Below, piece after piece: positions 30,909 through 38,433 of a stretch of 46,401 nucleotides of DNA. The notes beneath the pieces are model-generated. The model did not search any database, was not told the DNA's origin, and saw only the letters and a list, made by a program, of their open reading frames with translations. This stretch comes from Planctomycetia bacterium (GTDB lineage: Bacteria; Planctomycetota; Planctomycetia; Pirellulales; UBA7805), in the NCBI GenBank assembly GCA_021413585.1, contig JAIOQB010000116.1, positions 1-46,401 of the forward strand. The letters are read 5' to 3'. Positions within the stretch are counted from its first letter, which is position 1. Every line of letters starts with the position of its first letter. The position numbers were made by a program, and so were the translations under genes.

Positions 30909-32312
30909 ATGAAACTAAGAATCCTGCTTCAATCCTGCGGAGCGATCGCGTGCCTGGCCATCGCGGCGCTGCTGGCCCCACCTGCGCGCGCCGACGTCCG
31001 GATGCCGAAAATCTTCGGAGACCACATGCTGCTGCAGCGAGAGCAGCCGATTCCCGTCTGGGGCTGGGCATCCGCCGACGAAGCCATCACCATCAAGCTC
31101 AACGGCGCCGAAGCGAGCACGGTCGCCAGCAAGGACGGCAAGTGGAAGGTCGCGCTCCCCGCGCAACAGGCGGGCGGACCGTTCACGTTGACCATCACGG
31201 GCAAGAACACCGTGTCATTCAACGACGTACTTATCGGCGAGGTCTGGTTCTGCTCCGGGCAATCCAACATGGACATGCGCGTCGCGCCGTCGAAGAAACC
31301 CGCGGATGGCATCCTCGACCGCGAGAAGGTGCTCTCTGACGCGAACCATCCCAAGGTCCGGCTGTTCCACGTCGACTACAACTGGCAGCGTGCCCCGATC
31401 GACGACGTGAAGGGGCGCTGGCTGTTGTGCGAGCCGAAGAACGTCGCCGATTATTCGGCGGTCGCGTATCTCTTCGCCGCCCAGTTGCAAAAGGACCTCG
31501 ACGTGCCGGTGGCCGTCATTACCGCCGCGATGGGCGGGATGCCGATCAACCAGTTCAGCCCGCCGCCGGATCCGGCGTTCTGGTACAACGGCATGATCGC
31601 GCCGGTCATTCCGTACGGGATCCGCGGAGCGCTGTGGTATCAGGGCGAGACGGACATGAACCTGGGCATGGAATACTTCCGCCGCCAAAAGCGGTTGATC
31701 GAGGGCTGGCGACGCGCCTGGGGCCAAGGGCCGTTTCCCTTCTATTTCGTCCAGATCGCGCCGTTCGCGTATAGCAAGGGAACCTGGCCGGTGAAGAACC
31801 CGCCGCCGGAGTTCGTGCCGCTGTTGTGGGAGGCGCAGGCCGCGTCGCTCGCCGTGCCGAACACGGGTATGGCGGTCATCACCGACGTCGGCGACCCGAA
31901 AGACATCCATCCGAAGAACAAGCAACCGGTGGCCGACCGGCTCGTGCGTCTCGCGCTGGCGAATACGTACGGCCGGAAGGACATTGTCTCCAGCGGCCCG
32001 CGCTTCAGCCGCGCTGCCGTTGAGGGGGACCACATTCGCATCCGCTTCGACCACGTGGCCGGCGGGTTGGTCTCGCGGGATGGCAAGCCGCTCGACTGGT
32101 TCACCATCGCCGGCAAGGACAAGAAGTTCGTACCGGCCGAAGCGACGATCGACGGCGACGCGATCATCGTACGCAGCAAAGAGGTCGCCGAGCCGACGGC
32201 CGTTCGCTTCGGCTGGCACGAGACGGCTCAACCGAATTTAGTGAACAAAGCAGGGTTGCCCACCGCGCCGTTTCGCACCGACGACTGGCCGCTGGAAGCG
32301 GCGCGAAAATAG
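30909..32312 (+). CDS. Sialate O-acetylesterase-like SGNH hydrolase
   Basis: 467 residues with a signal peptide (MKLRILLQSCGAIACLAIAALLAPPARA). Early beta domain (RMPKIFGDHMLLQREQPIPV, a family hallmark). Catalytic block FCSGQSNM with Ser119, then ALWYQGETD, and the Asp-x-x-His block DPKDIHPKNK at about residue 332. Known members remove O-acetyl groups from sialic acids or polysaccharides; planctomycetes carry many copies for glycan use. ATG 30909 has GAGG just upstream; the open frame runs back to 30588 inside another gene. At 467 residues it is somewhat shorter than typical members. Confidence 0.85.
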   Translation: MKLRILLQSCGAIACLAIAALLAPPARADVRMPKIFGDHMLLQREQPIPVWGWASADEAITIKLNGAEASTVASKDGKWKVALPAQQAGGPFTLTITGKNTVSFNDVLIGEVWFCSGQSNMDMRVAPSKKPADGILDREKVLSDANHPKVRLFHVDYNWQRAPIDDVKGRWLLCEPKNVADYSAVAYLFAAQLQKDLDVPVAVITAAMGGMPINQFSPPPDPAFWYNGMIAPVIPYGIRGALWYQGETDMNLGMEYFRRQKRLIEGWRRAWGQGPFPFYFVQIAPFAYSKGTWPVKNPPPEFVPLLWEAQAASLAVPNTGMAVITDVGDPKDIHPKNKQPVADRLVRLALANTYGRKDIVSSGPRFSRAAVEGDHIRIRFDHVAGGLVSRDGKPLDWFTIAGKDKKFVPAEATIDGDAIIVRSKEVAEPTAVRFGWHETAQPNLVNKAGLPTAPFRTDDWPLEAARK

Positions 32313-32367
32313 GGACGGAGAGAACTCAAGCGGGGAGAAGTCGCAGGGGAAAAAGGGGACGAGGGGT

Positions 32368-32484
32368 AAAAGGGGACGCGGCTCGATATTTGAAACCGCC
32401 TGCCCGCTGGGTCGACACGTCTCACTTCGCCGCTGACATCACCCTCGCGATTGTTCCTCCACAATTCGAGCCGCGTCCCCTTTT
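32368..32484. repeat. ~117-bp terminal-inverted-repeat element, copy B
   Basis: Best-preserved copy: AAAAGGGGACGCGGCTCGA (32368-32386) pairs perfectly with its complement at 32466-32484. Interior: CCGCCTGCCCGCTGGGTCG, CTCACTTCGCC, GCGATTGTTCCTCC. Confidence 0.75.
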
Positions 32485-32498
32485 TTCTAAGGGCAGCT

Positions 32499-32855
32499 AT
32501 GGACGTCAATGTTGATATCAAACGAATTGCTCCTTTATTGAATGCTTTACACAAATCGCGTTCACCTGAATTAACCTATCATATTTTTTCTGACGCCCTC
32601 GTTTGGAGTGATGAATACCCACACAGGCCATTAGGTGATGACGCTATTCTCCGCTACCTTCTTATGTATCGAACAAGTCTGATTATTGGAGAGCCAATCG
32701 AAGCCTTAGAGCAGTATTGGCAATCCGCTCAAATCGCATTTCCGAAATGGCCTGGATTTGCCGTTGAACGATGTACGCCATCCGTTGAATGGAGAACGAA
32801 ATACGAACAACTGAAGGCACAAGCAGAGCGCGCCTTGGAGGAAGCAGGCGGCTAA
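32499..32855 (+). CDS. Small hypothetical protein
   Basis: 118 residues from ATG 32499, 14 nt after the end of repeat copy B. Starts MDVNVDIKRIAPLLNALHKS and has a largely helical middle (DDAILRYLLMYRTSLIIGEP) and tail (EQLKAQAERALEEAGG). The gene is AT-richer than typical for this genome. No family recognised. It is framed by repeat elements on both sides, as are several genes in this stretch. Confidence 0.55.
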   Translation: MDVNVDIKRIAPLLNALHKSRSPELTYHIFSDALVWSDEYPHRPLGDDAILRYLLMYRTSLIIGEPIEALEQYWQSAQIAFPKWPGFAVERCTPSVEWRTKYEQLKAQAERALEEAGG

Positions 32856-32879
32856 CAAGCACCCGCATGCCGCGGAAGG

Positions 32880-32935
32880 AAAAAAGCGGAGGCAGCTCGA
32901 TTTTGTGTGAGACCGCCTCCTTCTCTTTCCCAAAG
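32880..32935. repeat. Degenerate copy G of the repeat element
   Basis: AAAAAAGCGGAGGCAGCTCG followed by GACCGCCTCC. It keeps the GCTCGAT core and folds as GGAGGC/GCCTCC, but the middle and right end are lost. Confidence 0.4.
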
Positions 32936-32945
32936 AAAATAGCAA

Positions 32946-33146
32946 ATGCAATCAACTGACGATTGGATCGAAATCATTCCTCCCATGGCGCACGAGGACG
33001 CACGCCGCTTGTATCAAGACTTGAAGGCCGCGCGGGCGGCTGCTGGACATGACGTCAATGAAGATCATGTCAGGATTGATTACCTGGTCGGAGTCAAAGG
33101 AACTGCCGACGTACGTTACTGCGTTTTGCGCAGTGAACTCACCTAA
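32946..33146 (+). CDS. 66-residue hypothetical protein
   Basis: ATG 32946 to stop 33146: MQSTDDWIEIIPPMAHEDAR, then LYQDLKAARAAAG and a short strand region (VRIDYLVGVKGTADVRYCVL). No ribosome-binding site is obvious. It lies between degenerate repeat G and partial copy E. Unrecognised; it may be an intact small gene or a fragment of a larger one. Confidence 0.4.
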   Translation: MQSTDDWIEIIPPMAHEDARRLYQDLKAARAAAGHDVNEDHVRIDYLVGVKGTADVRYCVLRSELT

Positions 33147-33178
33147 GGGTGGCCTGTTCGGAAAAACATGGGGGGGGG

Positions 33179-33254
33179 AAAAGGAGGACGCGGCTCGATA
33201 TTTGGCGAAGGCAACCGCCAGGCTGCTGAATCTGCAAGCCTTCCTGTCCTCCGT
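33179..33254. repeat. Left-half copy E of the repeat element
   Basis: AAAAGGAGGACGCGGCTCG and ATATTT, then CAACCGCCAGGCTGCTGAATC: the left terminus and part of the interior. The right half is missing. It ends at the stop of the propeller gene on the other strand. Confidence 0.5.
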
Positions 33255-35192
33255 TCACGGTGCGGCATCCTGCCCCAGGCTGTAGACCAATACCGTCCCA
33301 TTGATCAAGCTCAGGGCCAGGTACGACGCTTTTGGACTGAATGTGCCGGTCGCGAAGCGCCGCTTTGATCGCTTCGAGTCGCCCGCCACATTGGGCGACA
33401 ATAGTGGAATGTTCGACAGCGTTTGCCCCGTCGCACTATTGAAACGCAACACCTCGGAGCCCAGTGGATCTCTCGCCAGTACTACGCCGTCATTGCCAAT
33501 TGCCAACGTCAGGCTATGGAAGGTGTCTGTGTCGCTTCTCACATCGGGAAAGGTTTGGAGAAGCTGTTTCGATTCGAGACTCCAAACCTCCAACGGCGAC
33601 CTTTGGGATAAGACTTTCTTTTTTATTGCCAACAGCTTTCGATCCGGACTGACCGCGCACGGCAGCCGGGCCTCGCGCACATCGAGCAGGTTCTGACCAC
33701 TGGCAATGTCGATGATGCTGATCTGGCGCGACCGATCGCGGAAAAACAATTCGCCATTGGGGCTGTAAGCGCCTCGCTCAAAGTGCAGCGAGTTGCCGGC
33801 ATTTGGCTGCAGACGATCTCCATAAAGCACGATCGAGCCGTCCGGCCCAATAGCATACGGCGTATGAGTCAGGCTCTTTGGTACACTCAACTCTTCCAAT
33901 TGCTTACCGGTTTTGGCGTCGTAGCGCCGGACTTTATATTCGCCACACACAGCATAAATCGAGCGTCCGTCGGGGCTGAATCTGGGCTGCCCGAGTCGGG
34001 CATCGCCGCTGAGCCGAAACCGCACCGTCCCTGCCGGCATGTTCCACACCTGAACGCGGCCGGCGGAGTCCACACCTGCCAAACTCGATTCGTCGCAACT
34101 GAAATCCAAGAAGTCGTATTTCGTCGCTTCTGAAGTTGCAAACGTCCCGCCGGTGGCCGCATCGAGGACGCGAACTCCAAAATCCGGCCCCCACACGACA
34201 AGCAGAGATCCGTCGGCGCTGAATTTGACCTTGATGTCCGTAGGATTCGAGGGCTCGGCGGTACCACACAATTCGGCAAGAGAGCCGTCCAACAGATGCT
34301 GGTCTTTCACCAGGTCGTGGACGATCAGTGCGGTCTGCCGATCCGACTTGCGCACCACCACACTCAGCAATCGGCCGTCTGGACTGGCCGCAAGCGCTAG
34401 AATGGTCTCGAACGTCCCGACCCAGCGCGACTTGCCAGTCGCCAATTCAAACAACTCCATTTTCTTGGCGCGGAAATCCTCCGCGGTCAAATAGGGAGGA
34501 GCCAGGCGGTAGTTTTGCTGGCCACTCCCCCGGCGCGCCGCCTGGCCCGACTCCGAAGGGGGCGACGCGAGGTCGATCGCCTTCAACTCTTCCGGGATTC
34601 GGCCAACAATCAGCGTGCGTCCACCATTGATCAGGGCCTGGGGCAACCAATCCACCCGATCACTGATCAGGGGCACATAACTGTCACCCTCGATCTTGCC
34701 CACCGTCGTTCCCTTGCGTCCCTGGACGAAAGCACATACCGACAGATCTTCGCTAAAGCGAACGAACGAGGGCAGTTGCATGGACACGGCCATGTTCGTT
34801 GATGGCTGCGGCGTCAACTCAATTGGAGGCAACTGTTCCCCCGAACGGATGTTGAAGCGATAGAACTTGTTGAACTGCACCATTCCCGCCATGGATTCGC
34901 TAGCGTTGAACGCCAGCTCGCCGGTGTAATTATTTGCGCTATGATCGCGCAGCAGAGGCGGCAACTTCCAGTTGAATAGCAGATCGCCCGTGGACAAGTT
35001 CCACACGCAGATCGACGACGCCCCCCGCGTCACCATCAAGCGTCGATCCTTCGTAACGTGCGCCTCCGACAGATGCGAGTCGGGATGCAAGAATCGAGAA
35101 TCTCCCAGAATCGCCATCAAGCGCGGCGGGATACCCGCCGGGTCGTCGATTCCGAGGGCCTGCCATTTCTTGGGATCGATATGCCAATCCAC
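33255..35192 (-). CDS. Beta-propeller (WD40-like) part of a frame-split protein
   Basis: 645 residues if read from GTG 35192. The sequence is a chain of beta-propeller blades with recurring S-P/A-D-G-x-x-L motifs (ASPDGRLLSVVV, KFSADGSLLVVWG, FSPDGRSIYAVCG, YSPNGELFFRD), closing with TFSPKASYLALSLINGTVLVYSL. The frame is open without a stop to codon CCG at 35225, where it joins the end of the upstream zinc-ribbon/transmembrane ORF in the -1 frame at A AAA AAC. The normal product is most likely one ~850-residue chain. The GTG is therefore probably not a true start. Confidence 0.75.
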   Translation of the reverse strand: MDWHIDPKKWQALGIDDPAGIPPRLMAILGDSRFLHPDSHLSEAHVTKDRRLMVTRGASSICVWNLSTGDLLFNWKLPPLLRDHSANNYTGELAFNASESMAGMVQFNKFYRFNIRSGEQLPPIELTPQPSTNMAVSMQLPSFVRFSEDLSVCAFVQGRKGTTVGKIEGDSYVPLISDRVDWLPQALINGGRTLIVGRIPEELKAIDLASPPSESGQAARRGSGQQNYRLAPPYLTAEDFRAKKMELFELATGKSRWVGTFETILALAASPDGRLLSVVVRKSDRQTALIVHDLVKDQHLLDGSLAELCGTAEPSNPTDIKVKFSADGSLLVVWGPDFGVRVLDAATGGTFATSEATKYDFLDFSCDESSLAGVDSAGRVQVWNMPAGTVRFRLSGDARLGQPRFSPDGRSIYAVCGEYKVRRYDAKTGKQLEELSVPKSLTHTPYAIGPDGSIVLYGDRLQPNAGNSLHFERGAYSPNGELFFRDRSRQISIIDIASGQNLLDVREARLPCAVSPDRKLLAIKKKVLSQRSPLEVWSLESKQLLQTFPDVRSDTDTFHSLTLAIGNDGVVLARDPLGSEVLRFNSATGQTLSNIPLLSPNVAGDSKRSKRRFATGTFSPKASYLALSLINGTVLVYSLGQDAAP

Positions 35193-35803
35193 CTTGGGCC
35201 GCGCGGGGGGCGGCGACGCCGGCGGTTTTTTTCCGCTGGCGCCTGAGCCACCGGCAGGGGCGCGATCTTCTTTTCTTCTATTGGTATTGGCACCGCCGGA
35301 TTTGTGGGGGGCGCCACATTGGCTGCTACTGCGCCGCTCGGCTGGCTCGTCGCAGGGGGAGCGGCCGGCCGCGACAACATCACGACCAATGCAATAACGC
35401 CAAGCAGGATCGCAACGCCCCCCACGCCGCCTGTCACTAATAGCCAGACCGGAACGGCACGTTGTTTCTTGACCTTCGGATTCGCTCGCCCGGGCGACGG
35501 TTGAAAAGACAGTGGATCGCTAAGATCTCGCTGCGGCGAGGACTTGGGTTTGAGAGGAAGTCGAGGGGGCAGCGGTTCTGGCAAGCCTTTTTCCGAACGA
35601 CTTTCATCCTGCCGAGGGCGAGGCGGCTGCGGACTAGAAGCGCGGCCTGTATCGCCGACGGGCTCCGCTGGCGAAGCGGGCGCAGCGATTGAGGGCACGG
35701 TTAGTTTTTGCTTGCACCGCGGGCAAAGCACTGATTTACCGGCGTATGCAATCGGCGCGTTGTAACGCGCCTGGCAATGCGGGCAGGTGACGGGGATGGC
35801 CAT
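35117..35803 (-). CDS. Zinc-ribbon/transmembrane part of a frame-split protein
   Basis: 228 residues in the 0 frame from ATG 35803. An N-terminal zinc ribbon (CPHCQARYNAPIAYAGKSVL, then CPRC), a long Pro/Ser/Arg-rich linker, one membrane span VWLLVTGGVGGVAILLGVIA (about 145-170) and a Pro-rich juxtamembrane region. At codons 191-193 the frame reads GAA AAA AAC. Beyond this the 0 frame gives an Arg-rich tail (NRRRRRPPRGPRW) and stops at 35117, whereas the -1 frame gives PPASPPPARPK and runs into the propeller domain. This zinc-ribbon/TM/propeller layout makes sense only as one protein. Confidence 0.75.
   Translation of the reverse strand: MAIPVTCPHCQARYNAPIAYAGKSVLCPRCKQKLTVPSIAAPASPAEPVGDTGRASSPQPPRPRQDESRSEKGLPEPLPPRLPLKPKSSPQRDLSDPLSFQPSPGRANPKVKKQRAVPVWLLVTGGVGGVAILLGVIALVVMLSRPAAPPATSQPSGAVAANVAPPTNPAVPIPIEEKKIAPLPVAQAPAEKNRRRRRPPRGPRWIGISIPRNGRPSESTTRRVSRRA
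35225..35231 (-). promoter_or_regulatory. A AAA AAC heptamer: -1 frameshift site or indel
   Basis: In the 0 frame the codons are GAA AAA AAC, so A AAA AAC has the exact phase of a canonical -1 ribosomal slippery site. A -1 shift here continues directly into the beta-propeller frame. The run is seven A's; one extra A would also restore a single frame, so a sequencing error or transcriptional slippage is possible. Confidence 0.55.
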
Positions 35804-35965
35804 AGGTTGTTGCCCCAAGCGGATGGATGGTGCCACGAGAAAGGAAAAATCGACAGACTGGTGAGAGTCCGGATATTCTTTCACCAAATCGTAGCGATGC
35901 CTGACCGCGACTCTAAGACCGCGGCCATTTTAGCTGCTGGTGGAGTGTAGTGTCCAATCAAGTAA

Positions 35966-36084
35966 AAAATGGGGACGCGGCTCGTTTTTTTAGGGGATCG
36001 CCTACCCGCTGGATCAGTAAGCCTGACTTTGCCCGTGCGATGGCCCTCAAACTGTTCCTCCGAAATTAGAGCCGCGTCCCCTTT
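35966..36084. repeat. ~117-bp terminal-inverted-repeat element, copy C
   Basis: Left terminus ATGGGGACGCGGCTCG, right terminus TAGAGCCGCGTCCCCTTT; interior CGCCTACCCGCTGGATCAG, TAAGCCTGACTTTGCCCG and GTTCCTCC. It lies between the divergent propeller and 36120 genes. Confidence 0.72.
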
Positions 36085-36119
36085 AGCTTCTCGCGCAGGA
36101 TTTGCTAGATTCTTCCCTC

Positions 36120-36518
36120 ATGGAAGAAATGTTCTCTCGCGGCTGGCATGAACTGATCGCTCGGGACAGCGGTCCCTTGCATTTTCGACTCATCCTACAG
36201 CCACTGGTGGCGTCGATCATCGCGATTCGCGTTGGCATCAAGGACGCCCGCGAGGGTCGGCCGGTATTCTTCTGGACGGTCGCGCTCAATGCTGCCCACA
36301 GGCACCACCTGTTGCGCGAGGCTTGGGATCATCTGGGCAAAATCTTCGTCGTCGCGATCGTGCTCGATTTTGTTTATCAGGCCATTGTCTTGCATTGGAT
36401 TTACCCGGTGCAGAGCCTGATCGTCGCGACCGTGCTGGCGATCCTACCGTATCTTGTGCTGCGCGGCGTTGCCAACCGCGTCACGAGACTTCTGGATTCC
36501 AAGTCGCCGCCTAAGTAA
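36120..36518 (+). CDS. Small membrane protein, unknown
   Basis: 132 residues from ATG 36120. Three likely hydrophobic segments: RLILQPLVASIIAIRVGI, LGKIFVVAIVLDFVYQAIVL and SLIVATVLAILPYLVLRGVA, with a central His-rich link (NAAHRHHLLREAWDHLG). No family recognised. It is followed 11 nt later by a DUF202 protein on the same strand, so the two probably form an operon. The exact start is uncertain (36120 or 36129). Confidence 0.6.
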   Translation: MEEMFSRGWHELIARDSGPLHFRLILQPLVASIIAIRVGIKDAREGRPVFFWTVALNAAHRHHLLREAWDHLGKIFVVAIVLDFVYQAIVLHWIYPVQSLIVATVLAILPYLVLRGVANRVTRLLDSKSPPK

Positions 36519-36529
36519 ACTGGTGTGCC

Positions 36530-36958
36530 ATGTCACAAGAAACAGCGGAGCATCCAGCCGCGCCAGTGAATCACGCGACAGTGGATCACCCGCCAGTGGA
36601 TCAAATAAGCCTCGCGCTGGAACGCACGTTTCTGGCGTACGAACGGACGCTGATGGCCTGGACGAGAACCTCCACGTCGCTAATTACATTTGGATTTACG
36701 CTGTACAAGTTCTTTGAGTATCTGCATGAACGGGGAGAGGTTGCGCGGGGGCCGCAACTATTCGGCGCAAGAACCTTCGGCATGGTGATGATCGGCGTCG
36801 GCGTGGTAACGCTCGTCCTGGCGACGATCCAGCACCGGCTGCAATTGCGGCGGCTTTACGCAACCGCCGGAAAGCCTCCCTTTTCTCTGTCATTCGTGCT
36901 GGCCAGCTTGATTGCCGGCCTTGGCATTCTTGGATTTGTGTCCGGAATAGTTCACTAG
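36530..36958 (+). CDS. DUF202 (YidH-like) membrane protein
   Basis: 142 residues. After a ~25-residue polar N-terminus comes LALERTFLAYERTLMAWTRT, the DUF202 hallmark (L-A-x-E-R-T-x-L-A-x-x-R-T), then three membrane spans (STSLITFGFTLYKFF, MVMIGVGVVTLVLATIQH, VLASLIAGLGILGFVSG). The function of this family is unknown. Coupled in position to the small membrane protein before it. Confidence 0.82.
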   Translation: MSQETAEHPAAPVNHATVDHPPVDQISLALERTFLAYERTLMAWTRTSTSLITFGFTLYKFFEYLHERGEVARGPQLFGARTFGMVMIGVGVVTLVLATIQHRLQLRRLYATAGKPPFSLSFVLASLIAGLGILGFVSGIVH

Positions 36959-37002
36959 CCTCGTCCTATAACCAATACGACCAAATACGGAAGGAGAACG
37001 CG

Positions 37003-38158
37003 ATGTACTTCACTGACGACGCCCTGCTGCCCGAGAACATGCCGCCGCTGATGATCACCGCCGCTCCGTATGGGCCGATGTGGATGCCGGAGGACTGCAC
37101 CCCCGAACAGAAGCTCCCGGTGAGCTGGGACGAGCAGGTCCAGGCCGCGGTGGACTGTTTCAACGCCGGCGCCACACTCTTGCATATCCACGTCCGCGAT
37201 CCCGAGACTGGCCACATTTCGAAGGATTTTCAGCAATACAACGACCAGATCGCGCGCTTGCGGCAGGCCGTGCCGAAGATGATCCTACAAATGGGCGGGT
37301 CCATCTCGTTCGCTCCTGCGCCGGGCGAAGCAGCGCACGCCGCGAACTACGACACGCGGCACAAGCTCTGCACGCTCAAGCCCACGCCGGACCAGATCAC
37401 GGTCATGTGCGGTTCCAGCCTCTACGATCAGACGGCGATCCACCCCCTGGATGTCTTTGAGGATCGATCCGGCGATGGCCCACGCGATGGCCAACCTGGT
37501 GATGGATGCCGCGCCTGACTTCTACCTGGAGAACATCAAGCGTTGCGTCGAGAACGGCATCCAGCCATACTTCGCGCTCCCGCACATTCACGGTTTGGAA
37601 CTGGTGGAACGACTGATTCGCAGAGGCTACTACATGGGGCCGGTGAACGGCTTCTTCAGCACCGGCGCCGGCGGTGTGTGTGGCGTCAATCCATTCGACC
37701 TGATGGAACTGGTGCGCCGCACCCCGCACGGATCTTGCTTCACTTACCAGAGCACGTTCCGGCTCACCTACCCCATCTCCATGATGATGATCGCGCTGGG
37801 GCAGCACACCCGGGCGGGCATCGAGGAGAACCTGTGGGATACCAAGAAGGGTGTTCGCGCGACGACCATGCAGATGATCGAGAAGCAAGTGGCCATGGCG
37901 AAACTGATTGGCCGTCCGATTGCCACGCCCGAACAGGCGCGACAGATGCTGAAGATCGGGGTGACCTACAAAACCACCGAGGAAACCCTCGCCAATATCG
38001 GCCTGCCGCCGAACCGCGAGAAGGGGAACATGGGCTTCCTGGTGCATAAGACCGATGGGTGCTTCCATCCGGTGGCGCAAGGCGGGTGCGGGCACATCCA
38101 CGCCGGCGAGTGGGAAAAAGAGGCGGTGCGCGTGAGGTCTGTTGTTACGGTGAAGTGA
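37003..38158 (+). pseudogene. Frameshifted BKACE (DUF849; beta-keto acid cleavage) enzyme
   Basis: Two frames carry one protein. The first (ATG 37003) gives MYFTDDALLPENMPPLMITA, the metal-binding LLHIHVRDPETG, ILQMGGSISFAPAPG and ...SSLYDQTAIHPLDVFE. Near 37455-37466 the reading moves to the +1 frame, which continues IDPAMAHAMANLVMDAAPDF, ENGIQPYFALPHIHGLELVE, RGYYMGPVNGFF and on to 38158. BKACE enzymes condense a beta-keto acid with acetyl-CoA, in lysine fermentation or related catabolism. A 1-nt insertion or 2-nt loss explains the shift; no slippery site is present. Either a recent pseudogene or a sequencing error. Confidence 0.8.
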
Positions 38159-38209
38159 GGCTCTTTCACACCGGGGAGACGTCCCGCTCTGGTTGAGTCG
38201 GGGGGAGAC

Positions 38210-38325
38210 AAAAGGGGACGGGGCTCGATATTTTGAAACCGCCTGCCTACTGGATCGGCGAACCTCACTTCGCCTGTGCGATTGCGCTCGAATTGCTCCT
38301 CCGACCTTCGAGCCGCGTCTCCTTT
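38210..38325. repeat. ~117-bp terminal-inverted-repeat element, copy D
   Basis: Left terminus AAAAGGGGACGGGGCTCG, right terminus TTCGAGCCGCGTCTCCTTT; interior CCGCCTGCCTACTGGATCGG, ACCTCACTTCGCC and GCTCCTCC. Between the BKACE relic and the second TPR gene. Confidence 0.72.
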
Positions 38326-38433
38326 ACTTTCGCCGGGCGATGCTGCGGCGCAACGCGCGGGTGAAATTGCTCTCCACTTCGGATAGAATCAACGTCGCGG
38401 GAGCATTCCTGGGCAATCCCTGGAGCGTCAATC

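Noticed and set aside
33049-33285. 78-residue forward frame
   Set aside because: It runs through repeat copy E and the end of the opposite-strand propeller gene.
29787-38325. Integron attC sites and gene cassettes
   Set aside because: The repeats frame genes somewhat like cassettes, but no RYYYAAC/GTTRRRY simple sites and no integrase are seen, and genes lie on both strands.
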